A stretch of 64,000 bases of DNA, from NCBI RefSeq assembly GCF_000724545.1, contig NZ_JHBV01000031.1, positions 206,383 to 270,382 on the forward strand. The letters are read 5' to 3'. The notes beneath the pieces are model-generated. The model searched no databases and was not told the DNA's origin. It was given only the letters and a program-made list of their open reading frames with translations. The position numbers were made by a program, and so were the translations under genes. How positions within the stretch are numbered: position 1 is the first letter of the stretch; the number at the start of each line of letters is the position of its first letter. Positions 26,846-34,875 of this stretch are shown piece by piece. This DNA comes from Aureispira sp. CCB-QB1 (GTDB lineage Bacteria > Bacteroidota > Bacteroidia > Chitinophagales > Saprospiraceae).

Positions 26846-27445
26846 TTATTGATCTTTCCACCGCCATAGATATAGACAAGCCGTTGTGCGATAAGGGCTC
26901 CATGGTGCTGCGATCTCTTTCATTTTGGTAATAAGTGCTTTGCCTGTTTCTTCTATACCATACAACTCTTGCATAGCTTGTTGAATCCCTAAGTCGGCAG
27001 TAGGAAGAACATCAGGGCGTTGCAATGTAAACATCAAAATCATTTGAACAGTCCAGACTCCAACTCCTTTAATTTGCGTTAAAAATGCAATAATCTGTTC
27101 GTCAGAATAGGTACTCCAGTCAATTTTGTCTAGGTGATGTTGCTGGGCAAAGGTAGCAATATTATGCATATAGCCTGCTTTTTGTTTGGATAAGCCAACC
27201 GCTCGTAAATCGTCTACATTAGTAGTTATAATCAGAGTAGGATCAGGCGTTGTACTATCGAATAAATCGACAAAGCGTCTATAAATAGTTGCAGCAGCTT
27301 TTACAGAGAGTTGTTGTGAAATAATAGACCGCAATAGACTGCCATAAACGGTTGTTTCGGGCTTATGTTCGGGCAATTGAAACCGTTCAATTGCTTTTTT
27401 TAATAGAGGATCGTTGGATAAATGTTGAAGGATTTTTTTGTCCAT
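26846..27445 (-). CDS. DNA-3-methyladenine glycosylase II (AlkA/MAG type)
   Basis: A base-excision repair enzyme that removes alkylated purines. The 199-residue protein is a short HhH-GPD glycosylase without the N-terminal domain of Escherichia coli AlkA. It carries the SIISQQLSVKAAATIYRRF helix, the helix-hairpin-helix IKGVGVWTVQ (about residues 125-134) and the catalytic aspartate Asp151 in VLPTADLGIQQA. The C-terminal WSPYRTTACLYLWRW is characteristic of the AlkA/MAG group. It stands alone; downstream of the stop is tpx, about 210 bp away. Confidence 0.92.
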   Translation of the reverse strand: MDKKILQHLSNDPLLKKAIERFQLPEHKPETTVYGSLLRSIISQQLSVKAAATIYRRFVDLFDSTTPDPTLIITTNVDDLRAVGLSKQKAGYMHNIATFAQQHHLDKIDWSTYSDEQIIAFLTQIKGVGVWTVQMILMFTLQRPDVLPTADLGIQQAMQELYGIEETGKALITKMKEIAAPWSPYRTTACLYLWRWKDQ

Positions 27446-27525
27446 GTTAATTGGTGTGTTTGGTTTGGTTATGAACTAGTGATGGATGAATTACCCAAGG
27501 TTAGTTATACAGTTGTTTAACTCAT

Positions 27526-27892
27526 TACTCCGTTGAAAAAACGCATTAGTTTAGCTGCGCTGCTACTTCGTGGTACTTCGTGAGCGCTACGCTTTTAGTT
27601 AGTTTTGTTGCCACTACGTGGTATTGCATAAGTACTTCGCAGTTGATTATTAGCAAGATATATTTCTGTTGGTCTTTATGTTAAAAGACTGATAATTAAA
27701 TTAGTGCAAGGTGGTTTTTATGTTTTTTGTAGAAAAACTAAAAAACTAAGCTTGCCGAGTAGGCTTGTGCTAGTAGCACAAAAGCCCAAGTTCATGACCA
27801 GAGGGAACTAGCCTTGCGCTCTCATGAGCGAACCGAGCATAGCGAGCTCACGACCGTAGGGAGTAACAAAGCGAATAATAATCAACGAAGTA
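27526..27892. repeat. Dispersed TIR element, long copy (367 bp)
   Basis: The left end TACTCCGTTG (27526-27535) and right end CAACGAAGTA (27883-27892) are inverted repeats with one mismatch, flanked by ATT-rich sequence as in the copies at 34663 and 42387. The interior has short direct repeats (TACTTCGTGG then TACTTCGTGA at 27564-27583), and the 45-bp segment shared with 4850-4894. There is no transposase gene, so it would be non-autonomous if mobile. Confidence 0.6.
27828..27872. repeat. Intergenic 45-bp repeat, copy 2
   Basis: It matches 38 of 45 positions with 4850-4894. Blocks GCGAACCGAGC, GAGCTCACG and GTAGGGAGTAACA are identical. Here it forms the right part of the 367-bp inverted-end element. 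Confidence 0.7.
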
Positions 27893-27926
27893 TTATTAAC
27901 TATCAAAAAGGACAGGATGCTAAGAT

Positions 27927-27969
27927 GAAAAAAATCCAACAAAAAGTCATTGCTTTGTGTTGGATTTTT
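27927..27969 (-). terminator. Intrinsic terminator after the small lipoprotein gene
   Basis: AAAAATCCAACA (27930-27941) pairs perfectly with TGTTGGATTTTT (27958-27969). On the minus strand it lies 17 bp past the stop codon of the lipoprotein gene. Confidence 0.85.
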
Positions 27970-27985
27970 GAGACTCAATATCAAC

Positions 27986-28192
27986 TTAAAACGGTTGATT
28001 GTTTTCTTTTTTGGCTAAAGCGTATATGTCTTGCGTTGTATTTTTATCAAAATCGACGGCACCAAGATTACGCTTACCATACCAACTTCCATTTCCTCGA
28101 CAACCCTTGCGTTTTTTGTACGGGCTACTTCCACAAGAAGCTAATGTGGATACTACTAGAACGATAACACAGAGTAGGGACAAATTTTTCAT
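27986..28192 (-). CDS. Small lipoprotein of unknown function
   Basis: A 68-residue product with a clear lipoprotein signal (LVVSTLASCGSS, modified cysteine about residue 20). The mature part is under 50 residues and includes a compact motif GCRGNGSWYGKRNLG followed by an acidic/Asn-rich tail. The clear signal peptide and a strong terminator directly downstream support a real gene, even though it is short. No function is known to me. Confidence 0.7.
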   Translation of the reverse strand: MKNLSLLCVIVLVVSTLASCGSSPYKKRKGCRGNGSWYGKRNLGAVDFDKNTTQDIYALAKKENNQPF

Positions 28193-28344
28193 AATTTAAG
28201 TTTAAGTAGGATTATTTAAAATAACTCATTACTACTATAACGATAAAAAAATAAAAATGTAACCTAAAGTGTTATAAATTAGGTTTTTAATGCCTTATAA
28301 GTCTATGCAAGAAAGTGGCAGTTTTTTACTTGTAACAGTTTTAT

Positions 28345-29538
28345 TTATTGAGTTTGTTCCATGTCTTTTAGCGCTGCTTCCTTGACGGCTTTAGCTACCT
28401 TATAGGCGACGATTTCATCAAGCGCAGGAGGAATAATCATATCCTTGGATGGACTGGAAATGCTTTCCGCAATAGCATAAGCTGCAGCTAATTTCATATT
28501 GGGCGTAATTTGCTTAGCACGGGCATCTAAAGCCCCTCTGAAAATCCCAGGAAAACCTAAAACATTATTAACTTGGTTGGGCAAATCACTACGCCCTGTC
28601 CCAACAATAGCAGCGCCTCCTTTGTAGGCTTCTTCAGGCATAATTTCAGGAGTAGGGTTGGCTAATGCAAAAATAATAGCATCTTTTGCCATTGTTTGTA
28701 CATCCTCTTTGGTAAGTAAATTTCCCATACTCACACCAATAAAGACATCGGCGCCAACCAAAGCATCCTTCAAAGAGCCTTTTTTGTGATTTAGGTTGGT
28801 AAAACCTAAGGCTTGCTTTTTAGCATCATTTAAGTTGTCTCTGTCTTTATGGACAATCCCTTTGCTGTCGCAAATGATCATATCTTTAACAGGAATACAC
28901 AGGCTATTGTCTGCTCCGTGGTCTACACAACGCAACAATTTAGCAATAGCAATACCTGCTGCCCCCGCACCATTAATAACAACCGACAAATCTTCCAAGC
29001 GTTTTCCAACTAGTTTAGCAGCATTGATTAAGGCTCCTAAAACGACGATTGCCGTTCCGTGTTGATCGTCATGAAATACAGGAATGCCTAAGTCTTGTAG
29101 GCGTTCTTCTACTTCAAAGCTTCTTGGTGCTGCGATGTCTTCTAAATTGACACCACCAAAAACAGGAGCAATACGGCGTACTGTTTCTACAATTTCGTCT
29201 ACATTTTGTGTATCTAGACAAATTGGGAAGGCGTTGATTCTTCCAAAACGACGAAATAGCATTGCTTTTCCTTCCATAACAGGAATAGAAGCTTCTGCCC
29301 CCAAGTTGCCGAGTCCTAAAACGGCAGACCCATCTGTGACGATTGCAACAGAGTTACTCTTCATGGTGTAATCCCAGACAGATTCTGGATTTTTTTGTAT
29401 TTCTAGACATGGAGCTGCAACGCCAGGAGAATAAACTAATGAAAGGTGTTCTTGCGTACGCACGTCCATTTTGTTACGAATGCCAATTTTTCCTTTCAAG
29501 TAACGATGCAAATGAAGAGATTCTTCGAAATAATCCAT
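28345..29538 (-). CDS. Malic enzyme (malate dehydrogenase, decarboxylating)
   Basis: It converts malate to pyruvate and CO2 with reduction of NAD or NADP. The 397-residue protein is the short bacterial form: it has no C-terminal phosphotransacetylase domain as in MaeB. Visible motifs are SVAIVTDGSAVLGLGNLG, INLE-like GGVNLEDIAAPRSFEVE (metal-binding acidic residues), VFHDDQHGTAIV, the dinucleotide motif NGAGAAGIAIAKLL, and FALANPTPEIMPEEA. Coenzyme preference cannot be told. A full promoter match lies upstream at 29704-29734, giving a leader of about 160 nt. Confidence 0.95.
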   Translation of the reverse strand: MDYFEESLHLHRYLKGKIGIRNKMDVRTQEHLSLVYSPGVAAPCLEIQKNPESVWDYTMKSNSVAIVTDGSAVLGLGNLGAEASIPVMEGKAMLFRRFGRINAFPICLDTQNVDEIVETVRRIAPVFGGVNLEDIAAPRSFEVEERLQDLGIPVFHDDQHGTAIVVLGALINAAKLVGKRLEDLSVVINGAGAAGIAIAKLLRCVDHGADNSLCIPVKDMIICDSKGIVHKDRDNLNDAKKQALGFTNLNHKKGSLKDALVGADVFIGVSMGNLLTKEDVQTMAKDAIIFALANPTPEIMPEEAYKGGAAIVGTGRSDLPNQVNNVLGFPGIFRGALDARAKQITPNMKLAAAYAIAESISSPSKDMIIPPALDEIVAYKVAKAVKEAALKDMEQTQ

Positions 29539-29858
29539 AATTGTAAGTAGTTTTTTTGGTTAAATTAACAGGTTTTGGTGCTTAGTATTTGAACAAGAGC
29601 CTTTTATTATTGGTTGTAACTGTCATACTTGCGATTACAACCCTAGAGAGCTCTAACAAAGAAAATAAACTAAAAAGAAAAACATAGTTTACTTTATATT
29701 TAACAAACGTAGATTAAAATGTCCAATTTGCAAAACAAAAAGTCATTATATCTCTTTTAAGAGTTTAAAAGCTTGGCTTTTTTTATAGATATTGCATATT
29801 TTTATAATATATAAAAAAATTTATTTCTATTTCCACCCAACCTAACAAAATAAGAACT
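29539..29858. other. Intergenic region between divergent genes, 320 bp
   Basis: Holds the malic enzyme promoter match at 29704-29734. On the ovoA side the sequence is extremely AT-rich and I find no consensus promoter. Confidence 0.4.
29704..29734 (-). promoter_or_regulatory. Candidate malic enzyme promoter
   Basis: On the minus strand TTTG (29734-29731) and TACGTTTG (29711-29704) are 19 nt apart, matching the Bacteroidota consensus. The start would be near 29699. Confidence 0.55.
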
Positions 29859-31205
29859 ATGATTACTCCAGTTACAAGCTTGCAAGAGCAGAATATGCCC
29901 ATTTTATTGAGTGCAGTTACCCAATCAGATGTACTGAGATATTTCCGTCACTCTTGGTCTATTTACGAATGGTTATTTAGCGCTATTCGATCTGACGAAA
30001 CGTATTATGAAGCTCCAGACCCATTGCGGAATCCTTTGATCTTTTATTGGGGGCATACAGCCGCTTTTTACATTAATAAACTATTGATGGCAGGTTTGAT
30101 TGATGAAGGTGTTGATGAAGCATATGAAGTTTTATTTGCCAAAGGAGTTGACCCTAATTTGCCAGAACACTTAGAAGTACATGACTTGTGGCCAACTCTA
30201 GAATCGGTGACTAAGTATAGAGCAAAAGTAAAAGAAGTGGTAGAAAATTGCATTCAATCCTATTCCTTTCCAACCACCATTACAGACCAAGATCCTTTGT
30301 GGGCGTTGTTAATGGGAATAGAACACGATAGAATTCATTTTGAGACATCCTCGGTTTTGATTCGGCAATTGCCTATCAGCAAGGTACAGCGCCCAATCAA
30401 CTGGACCTATGCTCCAAGTCAAGGAAAGAGTCCCATCAATTCTATGATTCAGGTAGAGGCTACCAAGGTAGTTATAGGGAAACAACAAGAGGAATCTATT
30501 TTTGGGTGGGATAATGAATACGGGCAACTTGTGCAAGAGGTTGCTTCTTTTGAAGCCAGTAAAAATTTAATTACCAATGAAGATTATTTAGAATTTTATA
30601 ATAGTGGAGCTTATCATGAGGCGGCATATTGGACAGCAGAGGGTTGGGCTTGGAAAGAACGGACGGCTACTAAGCATCCGAAATTTTGGGTTGCTTCAGT
30701 AGATGGCTTTGAATATAGAGCTATGTTTGATGTTTTGCCGATGCCTTTAGATTATCCTGTTGAAGTCAATGCTCACGAAGCTTGGGCGTATTGTAAGTGG
30801 AAAGGCAATGGATATCGATTAATGACAGAAGCAGAGTTTCATGCCATAACTCAGAATGAAATGCAAACAACCGACTGTGCTTTTGAGACTTGTTATAATA
30901 TCAATCTAAAATATGGCTCTCCTAATCCTGTGGGAAGCTTAAAAACAGGACAAACTTCGCTAGGATTTAACGATGTGTTTGGAAATGTTTGGGATTGGCT
31001 ACAAGATGATTTTTATCCCTTACCTAGTTTTAAAACTCATTATTTATACGAGGACTTTTCGGCTCCTTATTTTGACGATCAGCACAGTATGCTACTAGGA
31101 GGAGCTTGGGCAACAACAGGAACAGGTGCTTCTAAGTACTATCGCTTGTGGTTTAGAAAGCATTTTTATCAACATGCTGGTTTTCGTATAGCTCGAAGTT
31201 TGTAA
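29859..31205 (+). CDS. OvoA-type 5-histidylcysteine sulfoxide synthase without methyltransferase domain
   Basis: OvoA joins cysteine to histidine through an oxidative C-S bond in the first step of ovothiol synthesis. This 448-residue protein has the DinB-like iron-binding domain and the FGE/SUMF-type domain. The three iron ligands of the family fit His66 (FYWGHTAAF), His156 and His160 (GIEHDRIHFETSS). The FGE part shows YWTAEGWAWKE, FGNVWDWLQDD and GGAWATTG and ends RKHFYQHAGFRIA. Segments such as NPLIFYWGHTAAFYINKL are closer to OvoA than to EgtB. The C-terminal SAM-dependent methyltransferase of typical OvoA (about 250 more residues) is absent, and no methyltransferase or PLP lyase lies nearby. 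Confidence 0.85.
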   Translation: MITPVTSLQEQNMPILLSAVTQSDVLRYFRHSWSIYEWLFSAIRSDETYYEAPDPLRNPLIFYWGHTAAFYINKLLMAGLIDEGVDEAYEVLFAKGVDPNLPEHLEVHDLWPTLESVTKYRAKVKEVVENCIQSYSFPTTITDQDPLWALLMGIEHDRIHFETSSVLIRQLPISKVQRPINWTYAPSQGKSPINSMIQVEATKVVIGKQQEESIFGWDNEYGQLVQEVASFEASKNLITNEDYLEFYNSGAYHEAAYWTAEGWAWKERTATKHPKFWVASVDGFEYRAMFDVLPMPLDYPVEVNAHEAWAYCKWKGNGYRLMTEAEFHAITQNEMQTTDCAFETCYNINLKYGSPNPVGSLKTGQTSLGFNDVFGNVWDWLQDDFYPLPSFKTHYLYEDFSAPYFDDQHSMLLGGAWATTGTGASKYYRLWFRKHFYQHAGFRIARSL

Positions 31206-31281
31206 TTTTGTATTTGCATCAACTTTTCTTGCGTTGAAAATGTCTAAAAAGAACGCTTATTTTTTCTAGATAAATAAAGAG

Positions 31282-31326
31282 GAAGCAGCTATTCTACTAG
31301 GGTATAGAATAGCTAAGCTTCTTCTT
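31282..31326. terminator. Hairpin between convergent genes, probable terminator
   Basis: GAAGCAGCTATTCTA (31282-31296) pairs with TAGAATAGCTAAGCTTC (31305-31321) with a 2-nt bulge. T runs are short on both sides, so termination efficiency is uncertain. Confidence 0.55.
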
Positions 31327-31368
31327 AACAATAGTTAGCAGCGTAGCTAGCTACTATCTTAAAGCAAA

Positions 31369-32919
31369 CTATCTATTTTCAAGATGCATCAATCGAGTCA
31401 TTATAGGAGCGAGCAATAGGGCTAAGCATCCAATGCTTAGTGTAATTATTCCAAAACTTACATAGACGGAGACATAAGCGTACAACTGTTCAAAAGCAGG
31501 ACCTTTGTGAATGGCAATATCTTGTGTTAAACCTGTAATGAGTTTTATAGCAGATCCGAAAGTATCGAACAGATTATTGGATGCGCCATTACTAACTGTG
31601 AGTTGGGCAACTTTGCCAGCGAAATAATGGCCATAAAAATAAGAAGAAAACCAAACGCCCATAATAAAGGAAATGTATTGTTTAGGAGAGAGTTCGGTTA
31701 CCTTAGATAAGCCTATTGGAGATAAAAAAAGTTCTCCTACAGTTAAGACAAAATAACCGATAATAAGATAGATCATAGAGGTTTGTGCCAAGGCATCTGC
31801 ACTAATAGCAGAACGACCAAAAATAATAGCTGCTAGCCCTAACAAAATAAGCCCAAAACTAAACTTAAATGGAGCTGCTGGATTTTTGCCAATGCGACTC
31901 AACCACGCCCAAAGCATTGAAAAAGGAATGGCTAGTAGAACAATAAAAGTGGCGTTAATGCTATTGGTTTGTGCGGCATTGATGCCTATGAGATGTACAT
32001 TTCTATCGGCAAATAGAACTAGCGAGCTACCTGTTTGCTCAAATAAAGCTGCAAAAAGAGTAGAGAGCAAAGTAAAGTAAATGACAACAATTAATCTACC
32101 TCGTTCTATCGTACTAACTTTGCTTAAAATAAACAAAATGTATAGAATCAAAAAGGCACTAGCTAGTAGAATTAAGTAATGCTCATACTCATGAAAGAAG
32201 ATGATAGCAGCAAAAATAGGAGTGGTTAAAACAGCGCCAATTGCTACCCATTGTCCTTGATTGAGCCCTGCTATTTTTTGATGGTAACGAGTTGCATTAG
32301 GGAGTTGTCCTGCTGCTCCAAAAACATTGCTTTTAAGACCTTGTTGAAAGAAAGCCAGACCTAGCAACATGCCGAAGCCTGCTAACATAAAACCATAGTG
32401 CCAACCATATAGAGCTGCGATCCAAGCGCAAATCAAAGGGGCTATTGCTGCTCCCAAATTAATTCCCAAATAAAAGATGGTGAAACCTGCGTCTCGTTGG
32501 TGCGGATTGTCTTTGTATAAGGCGCCAACAAACGAGGATATATTGGGTTTGAAGAAACCATTCCCTAAAATAATTAAGGCCAATGAGCCATAGAAAAAAA
32601 TGGGCGTTTCAAAAGACAACAAGAAATGTCCTAATGCCATTAGGATTCCCCCCAATAGAATAGATTTTCGATAACCCAAAATCTTATCTGCCAAAATACC
32701 TCCCCATAGTGGAGTGATGTAGACAAGTGACATATAAGCAGACAAAATACCAAAAGATGCTTCATCTGTATAAAGCAAATGTTGGGTCATATAGAGCAAT
32801 AACAGAGCTTTCATTCCGTAGAAAGAAAACCGTTCCCATAGTTCTGCAAAAAATAAGTAAAATAATCCCTTGGGATGTCCAAATAAAGTGGCGGTTGAAG
32901 CTGTTTTTGAGGCTTTCAT
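31369..32919 (-). CDS. POT-family proton-coupled peptide transporter
   Basis: A 516-residue inner-membrane transporter that takes up di- and tripeptides with protons. It has about 12-14 membrane segments. The POT signature ExxER is present as ELWERFSFYG (Glu26, Glu29, Arg30), and the second signature appears as GFTIFYLGINLGAAIAPL (about residues 145-162). A later SPIGLSKVTELSPKQY motif is also typical. The gene could work with exported dipeptidyl peptidases such as the one at 22.2 kb, but there is no operon link. It stands alone, convergent with the OvoA-type gene. Confidence 0.95.
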   Translation of the reverse strand: MKASKTASTATLFGHPKGLFYLFFAELWERFSFYGMKALLLLYMTQHLLYTDEASFGILSAYMSLVYITPLWGGILADKILGYRKSILLGGILMALGHFLLSFETPIFFYGSLALIILGNGFFKPNISSFVGALYKDNPHQRDAGFTIFYLGINLGAAIAPLICAWIAALYGWHYGFMLAGFGMLLGLAFFQQGLKSNVFGAAGQLPNATRYHQKIAGLNQGQWVAIGAVLTTPIFAAIIFFHEYEHYLILLASAFLILYILFILSKVSTIERGRLIVVIYFTLLSTLFAALFEQTGSSLVLFADRNVHLIGINAAQTNSINATFIVLLAIPFSMLWAWLSRIGKNPAAPFKFSFGLILLGLAAIIFGRSAISADALAQTSMIYLIIGYFVLTVGELFLSPIGLSKVTELSPKQYISFIMGVWFSSYFYGHYFAGKVAQLTVSNGASNNLFDTFGSAIKLITGLTQDIAIHKGPAFEQLYAYVSVYVSFGIITLSIGCLALLLAPIMTRLMHLENR

Positions 32920-33046
32920 AAAATGCGTTGAATGTTAACAAAAAATGATTCAAACGCAAAATGGACGAAAGGCACCAAATCTCCATGACTTGTTTCAAAG
33001 TATAGCAAAAAATAGCTATTGGATACTATTTGATATTGAATAACAA

Positions 33047-34180
33047 TTAATTACAAATTGAGTTATAGCTTTGGTTATCAGGTGATTTTAAGAATTCGTT
33101 TAAAAGGGATTTTTCTACAGTAATGTGTTCTGGCAAAACACGAAGTCGATACTGACCATTGCCTATAAAGGTGAAAATATCTCGTCGTTCTAATTTCTGA
33201 TGTTCTTGTAAATGGAGAATGTCGTTACAATTTTCGATAATTCTACTCAGGTAAGTTTGATTTTTTAGCTCGCCTGCTCCCCCTACTACAATACACTGTT
33301 CTTGACCTTCGCCCCATTTTCTACGAAGGGCAAATTTAAATAGATTTTTGTATTGAGTTGTTTTGGAACCGAAGTCAATGACTTGGTCGTAAATTTCCTT
33401 GGATGGAATGCTGATTTTTACCAAGGACCAGTCTAAGAATTGTAAGGTCATTTCATTGGGACGAGGGGTGCTGGCTAATTCAATTACCCAACTCGTTGCC
33501 AGAACTAAGAATATAGAAATTAAAGAAGTTTTGGCAATGATTTTTATGAGCTTATTCGTAAACCCATTATCTAATTCTGTAAACACTTCAGGAAGCTGAG
33601 CGATAAACATTAACAGCACTGCCATGACAGCAATATAGGCAACTACTTTCAAGTCTCGATCAATAAATGTTTTGTATAAAGAGTAAGAAAGTAGGCAGCA
33701 TAAAAAACTAGAAAGTAATAAATCTGGTATTCCTGCTATATGTATGGAGTTTTGGTTAGGTGGAATCCATAAATTAAGACCAATTGTTAATAAACTAACC
33801 AATAGAATTAGACCAATAATTTTACTAATATTTTTCTCATTATTATAAATAAAATTGGGGGCATGAGAGAAATAAAAGAGTGCCAAAAGCAAGAACAAGT
33901 TGTTTAAGGTTGAAAATAGGCTTACGCCTAGTAGGTAGGTGGTAGTTTGACTAAAACTCCAATGTGTCCCCAAATACCCCCATGTTCCTGAGCCTACCCA
34001 AACAAATAGTGCCAAGCTCAAATAAACCAAACCTTTGTCAATTCTTAACAGAGAATCGTCTTCTTCCAAACGATTGTTGAAGCGTTTACGGATGTTGTAC
34101 CAGATTGCTAGCAATAAAATAGCTCCAATAAAAGCAATGGATAAATGAGCAAGGGTATGGAATATTGCCACTTCTTTCAT
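33047..34180 (-). CDS. Hypothetical polytopic membrane protein with cytoplasmic C-terminal domain
   Basis: The open frame extends to a TTG at 34237, but I prefer ATG 34180 (MKEVAIFHTL), because the longer version reaches the start of the divergent gene and adds an unlikely Asn-rich leader. The 377-residue product has about eight hydrophobic segments within the first 240 residues, then a soluble domain of about 135 residues containing IVVGGAGELKNQTY and RRDIFTFIGNGQYRLRVLP. The layout suggests a membrane sensor or regulator, but no catalytic motif is visible and I do not recognise a family. Confidence 0.55.
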   Translation of the reverse strand: MKEVAIFHTLAHLSIAFIGAILLLAIWYNIRKRFNNRLEEDDSLLRIDKGLVYLSLALFVWVGSGTWGYLGTHWSFSQTTTYLLGVSLFSTLNNLFLLLALFYFSHAPNFIYNNEKNISKIIGLILLVSLLTIGLNLWIPPNQNSIHIAGIPDLLLSSFLCCLLSYSLYKTFIDRDLKVVAYIAVMAVLLMFIAQLPEVFTELDNGFTNKLIKIIAKTSLISIFLVLATSWVIELASTPRPNEMTLQFLDWSLVKISIPSKEIYDQVIDFGSKTTQYKNLFKFALRRKWGEGQEQCIVVGGAGELKNQTYLSRIIENCNDILHLQEHQKLERRDIFTFIGNGQYRLRVLPEHITVEKSLLNEFLKSPDNQSYNSICN

Positions 34181-34236
34181 ATAATTGTTAGACAGCTTGT
34201 TTTGAATATTGGAGAGTAAATACAAAATTATAAACA

Positions 34237-34662
34237 ATGTCCGATAAATATAAGAAGAATCCTTTACTTGATGAACATTTGGTGGATATACCCGATGAGC
34301 GATCTATTTTAGATAAATATCTTTGGATTAGGGGAGTAGCCTTGCTGGTCTTATGTACGCTAATTGGATGGATCAGTGTGCTGTTTCGCCCTTATTTTCA
34401 AAATGGTGTTCATATAGAAGCAATTGTCTCCTTGGTGATGGTAGCAACAATTAATTTAGGTTTGCTGGTGTATATAATACGTCAAAAACGCAAACAATAT
34501 AAATTGGCGTATCTCATTGGTACGACCGCAATTTGGCTAGGTTATACCATAGGATGGGCGTTGGGTTTAGGACATCTTTGGGAAGATGTTTTGGTAATGA
34601 ATACCATCGGCGCACTAGCAGGCTTGGGAATTGGACAATTTGTCTTTTATTATAGACAATAA
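34237..34662 (+). CDS. Hypothetical four-helix membrane protein
   Basis: A 141-residue protein with an acidic cytoplasmic start (DEHLVDIPDERSILDKYL) and four hydrophobic segments at about residues 30-50, 60-80, 90-111 and 116-138. The last two are glycine-rich, with an AWG-like IGWALGLGHLWED loop. I do not recognise a family. It is divergent from the membrane protein gene at 33047-34180 with only 56 bp between starts, so the two may share control. A dispersed repeat element begins one base after its stop codon. Confidence 0.6.
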   Translation: MSDKYKKNPLLDEHLVDIPDERSILDKYLWIRGVALLVLCTLIGWISVLFRPYFQNGVHIEAIVSLVMVATINLGLLVYIIRQKRKQYKLAYLIGTTAIWLGYTIGWALGLGHLWEDVLVMNTIGALAGLGIGQFVFYYRQ

Positions 34663-34802
34663 TACTCCGTTGCTTTTTTACGTTTTTCTACGAAAAACGT
34701 AAAAAAGCATCTTGTATTAGTTTGATTACCAGTCTTTTAGTGTAAAGGTTGGTGAGGTTCATCTTGCTGATAATCAAACTAATACGATTTTTCAACGGAG
34801 TA
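34663..34802. repeat. Dispersed TIR element, 140-bp copy with strong hairpins
   Basis: Perfect 10-bp inverted ends: TACTCCGTTG (34663-34672) and CAACGGAGTA (34793-34802). Inside are a perfect 17-bp hairpin with a TAC loop (34672-34688 pairing with 34692-34708) and a further perfect 13-bp inverted pair, ATTAGTTTGATTA (34716-34728) with TAATCAAACTAAT (34771-34783). No coding capacity. Its position directly after a stop codon means it may also stop or stabilise the transcript. Confidence 0.75.
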
Positions 34803-34875
34803 ATGACACAACAAAAAGGCTACTATTGGTTTGGCTATTAACCTGCTTGCTGCACTATAATTAATTTTAACCAAT

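Larger units (their letters stand above)
27446..27985. other. Intergenic region, 540 bp, largely a dispersed repeat element
   Basis: Most of this space is the 367-bp element with inverted ends at 27526-27892, and then the terminator of the small lipoprotein gene. No coding frame is convincing: the plus-strand frame at 27814-28167 consists of repeat sequence and the antisense of the lipoprotein gene. Confidence 0.5.

Noticed and set aside
27814..28167. Plus-strand open frame of 117 codons
   Set aside because: It begins inside the dispersed repeat, crosses the lipoprotein gene's terminator and is antisense to the well-supported small lipoprotein; its composition is not protein-like.
33047..34237. 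Longer TTG start at 34237 for the polytopic membrane protein
   Set aside because: It shares a base with the start of the divergent gene and adds an Asn-rich leader; ATG 34180 is more credible.
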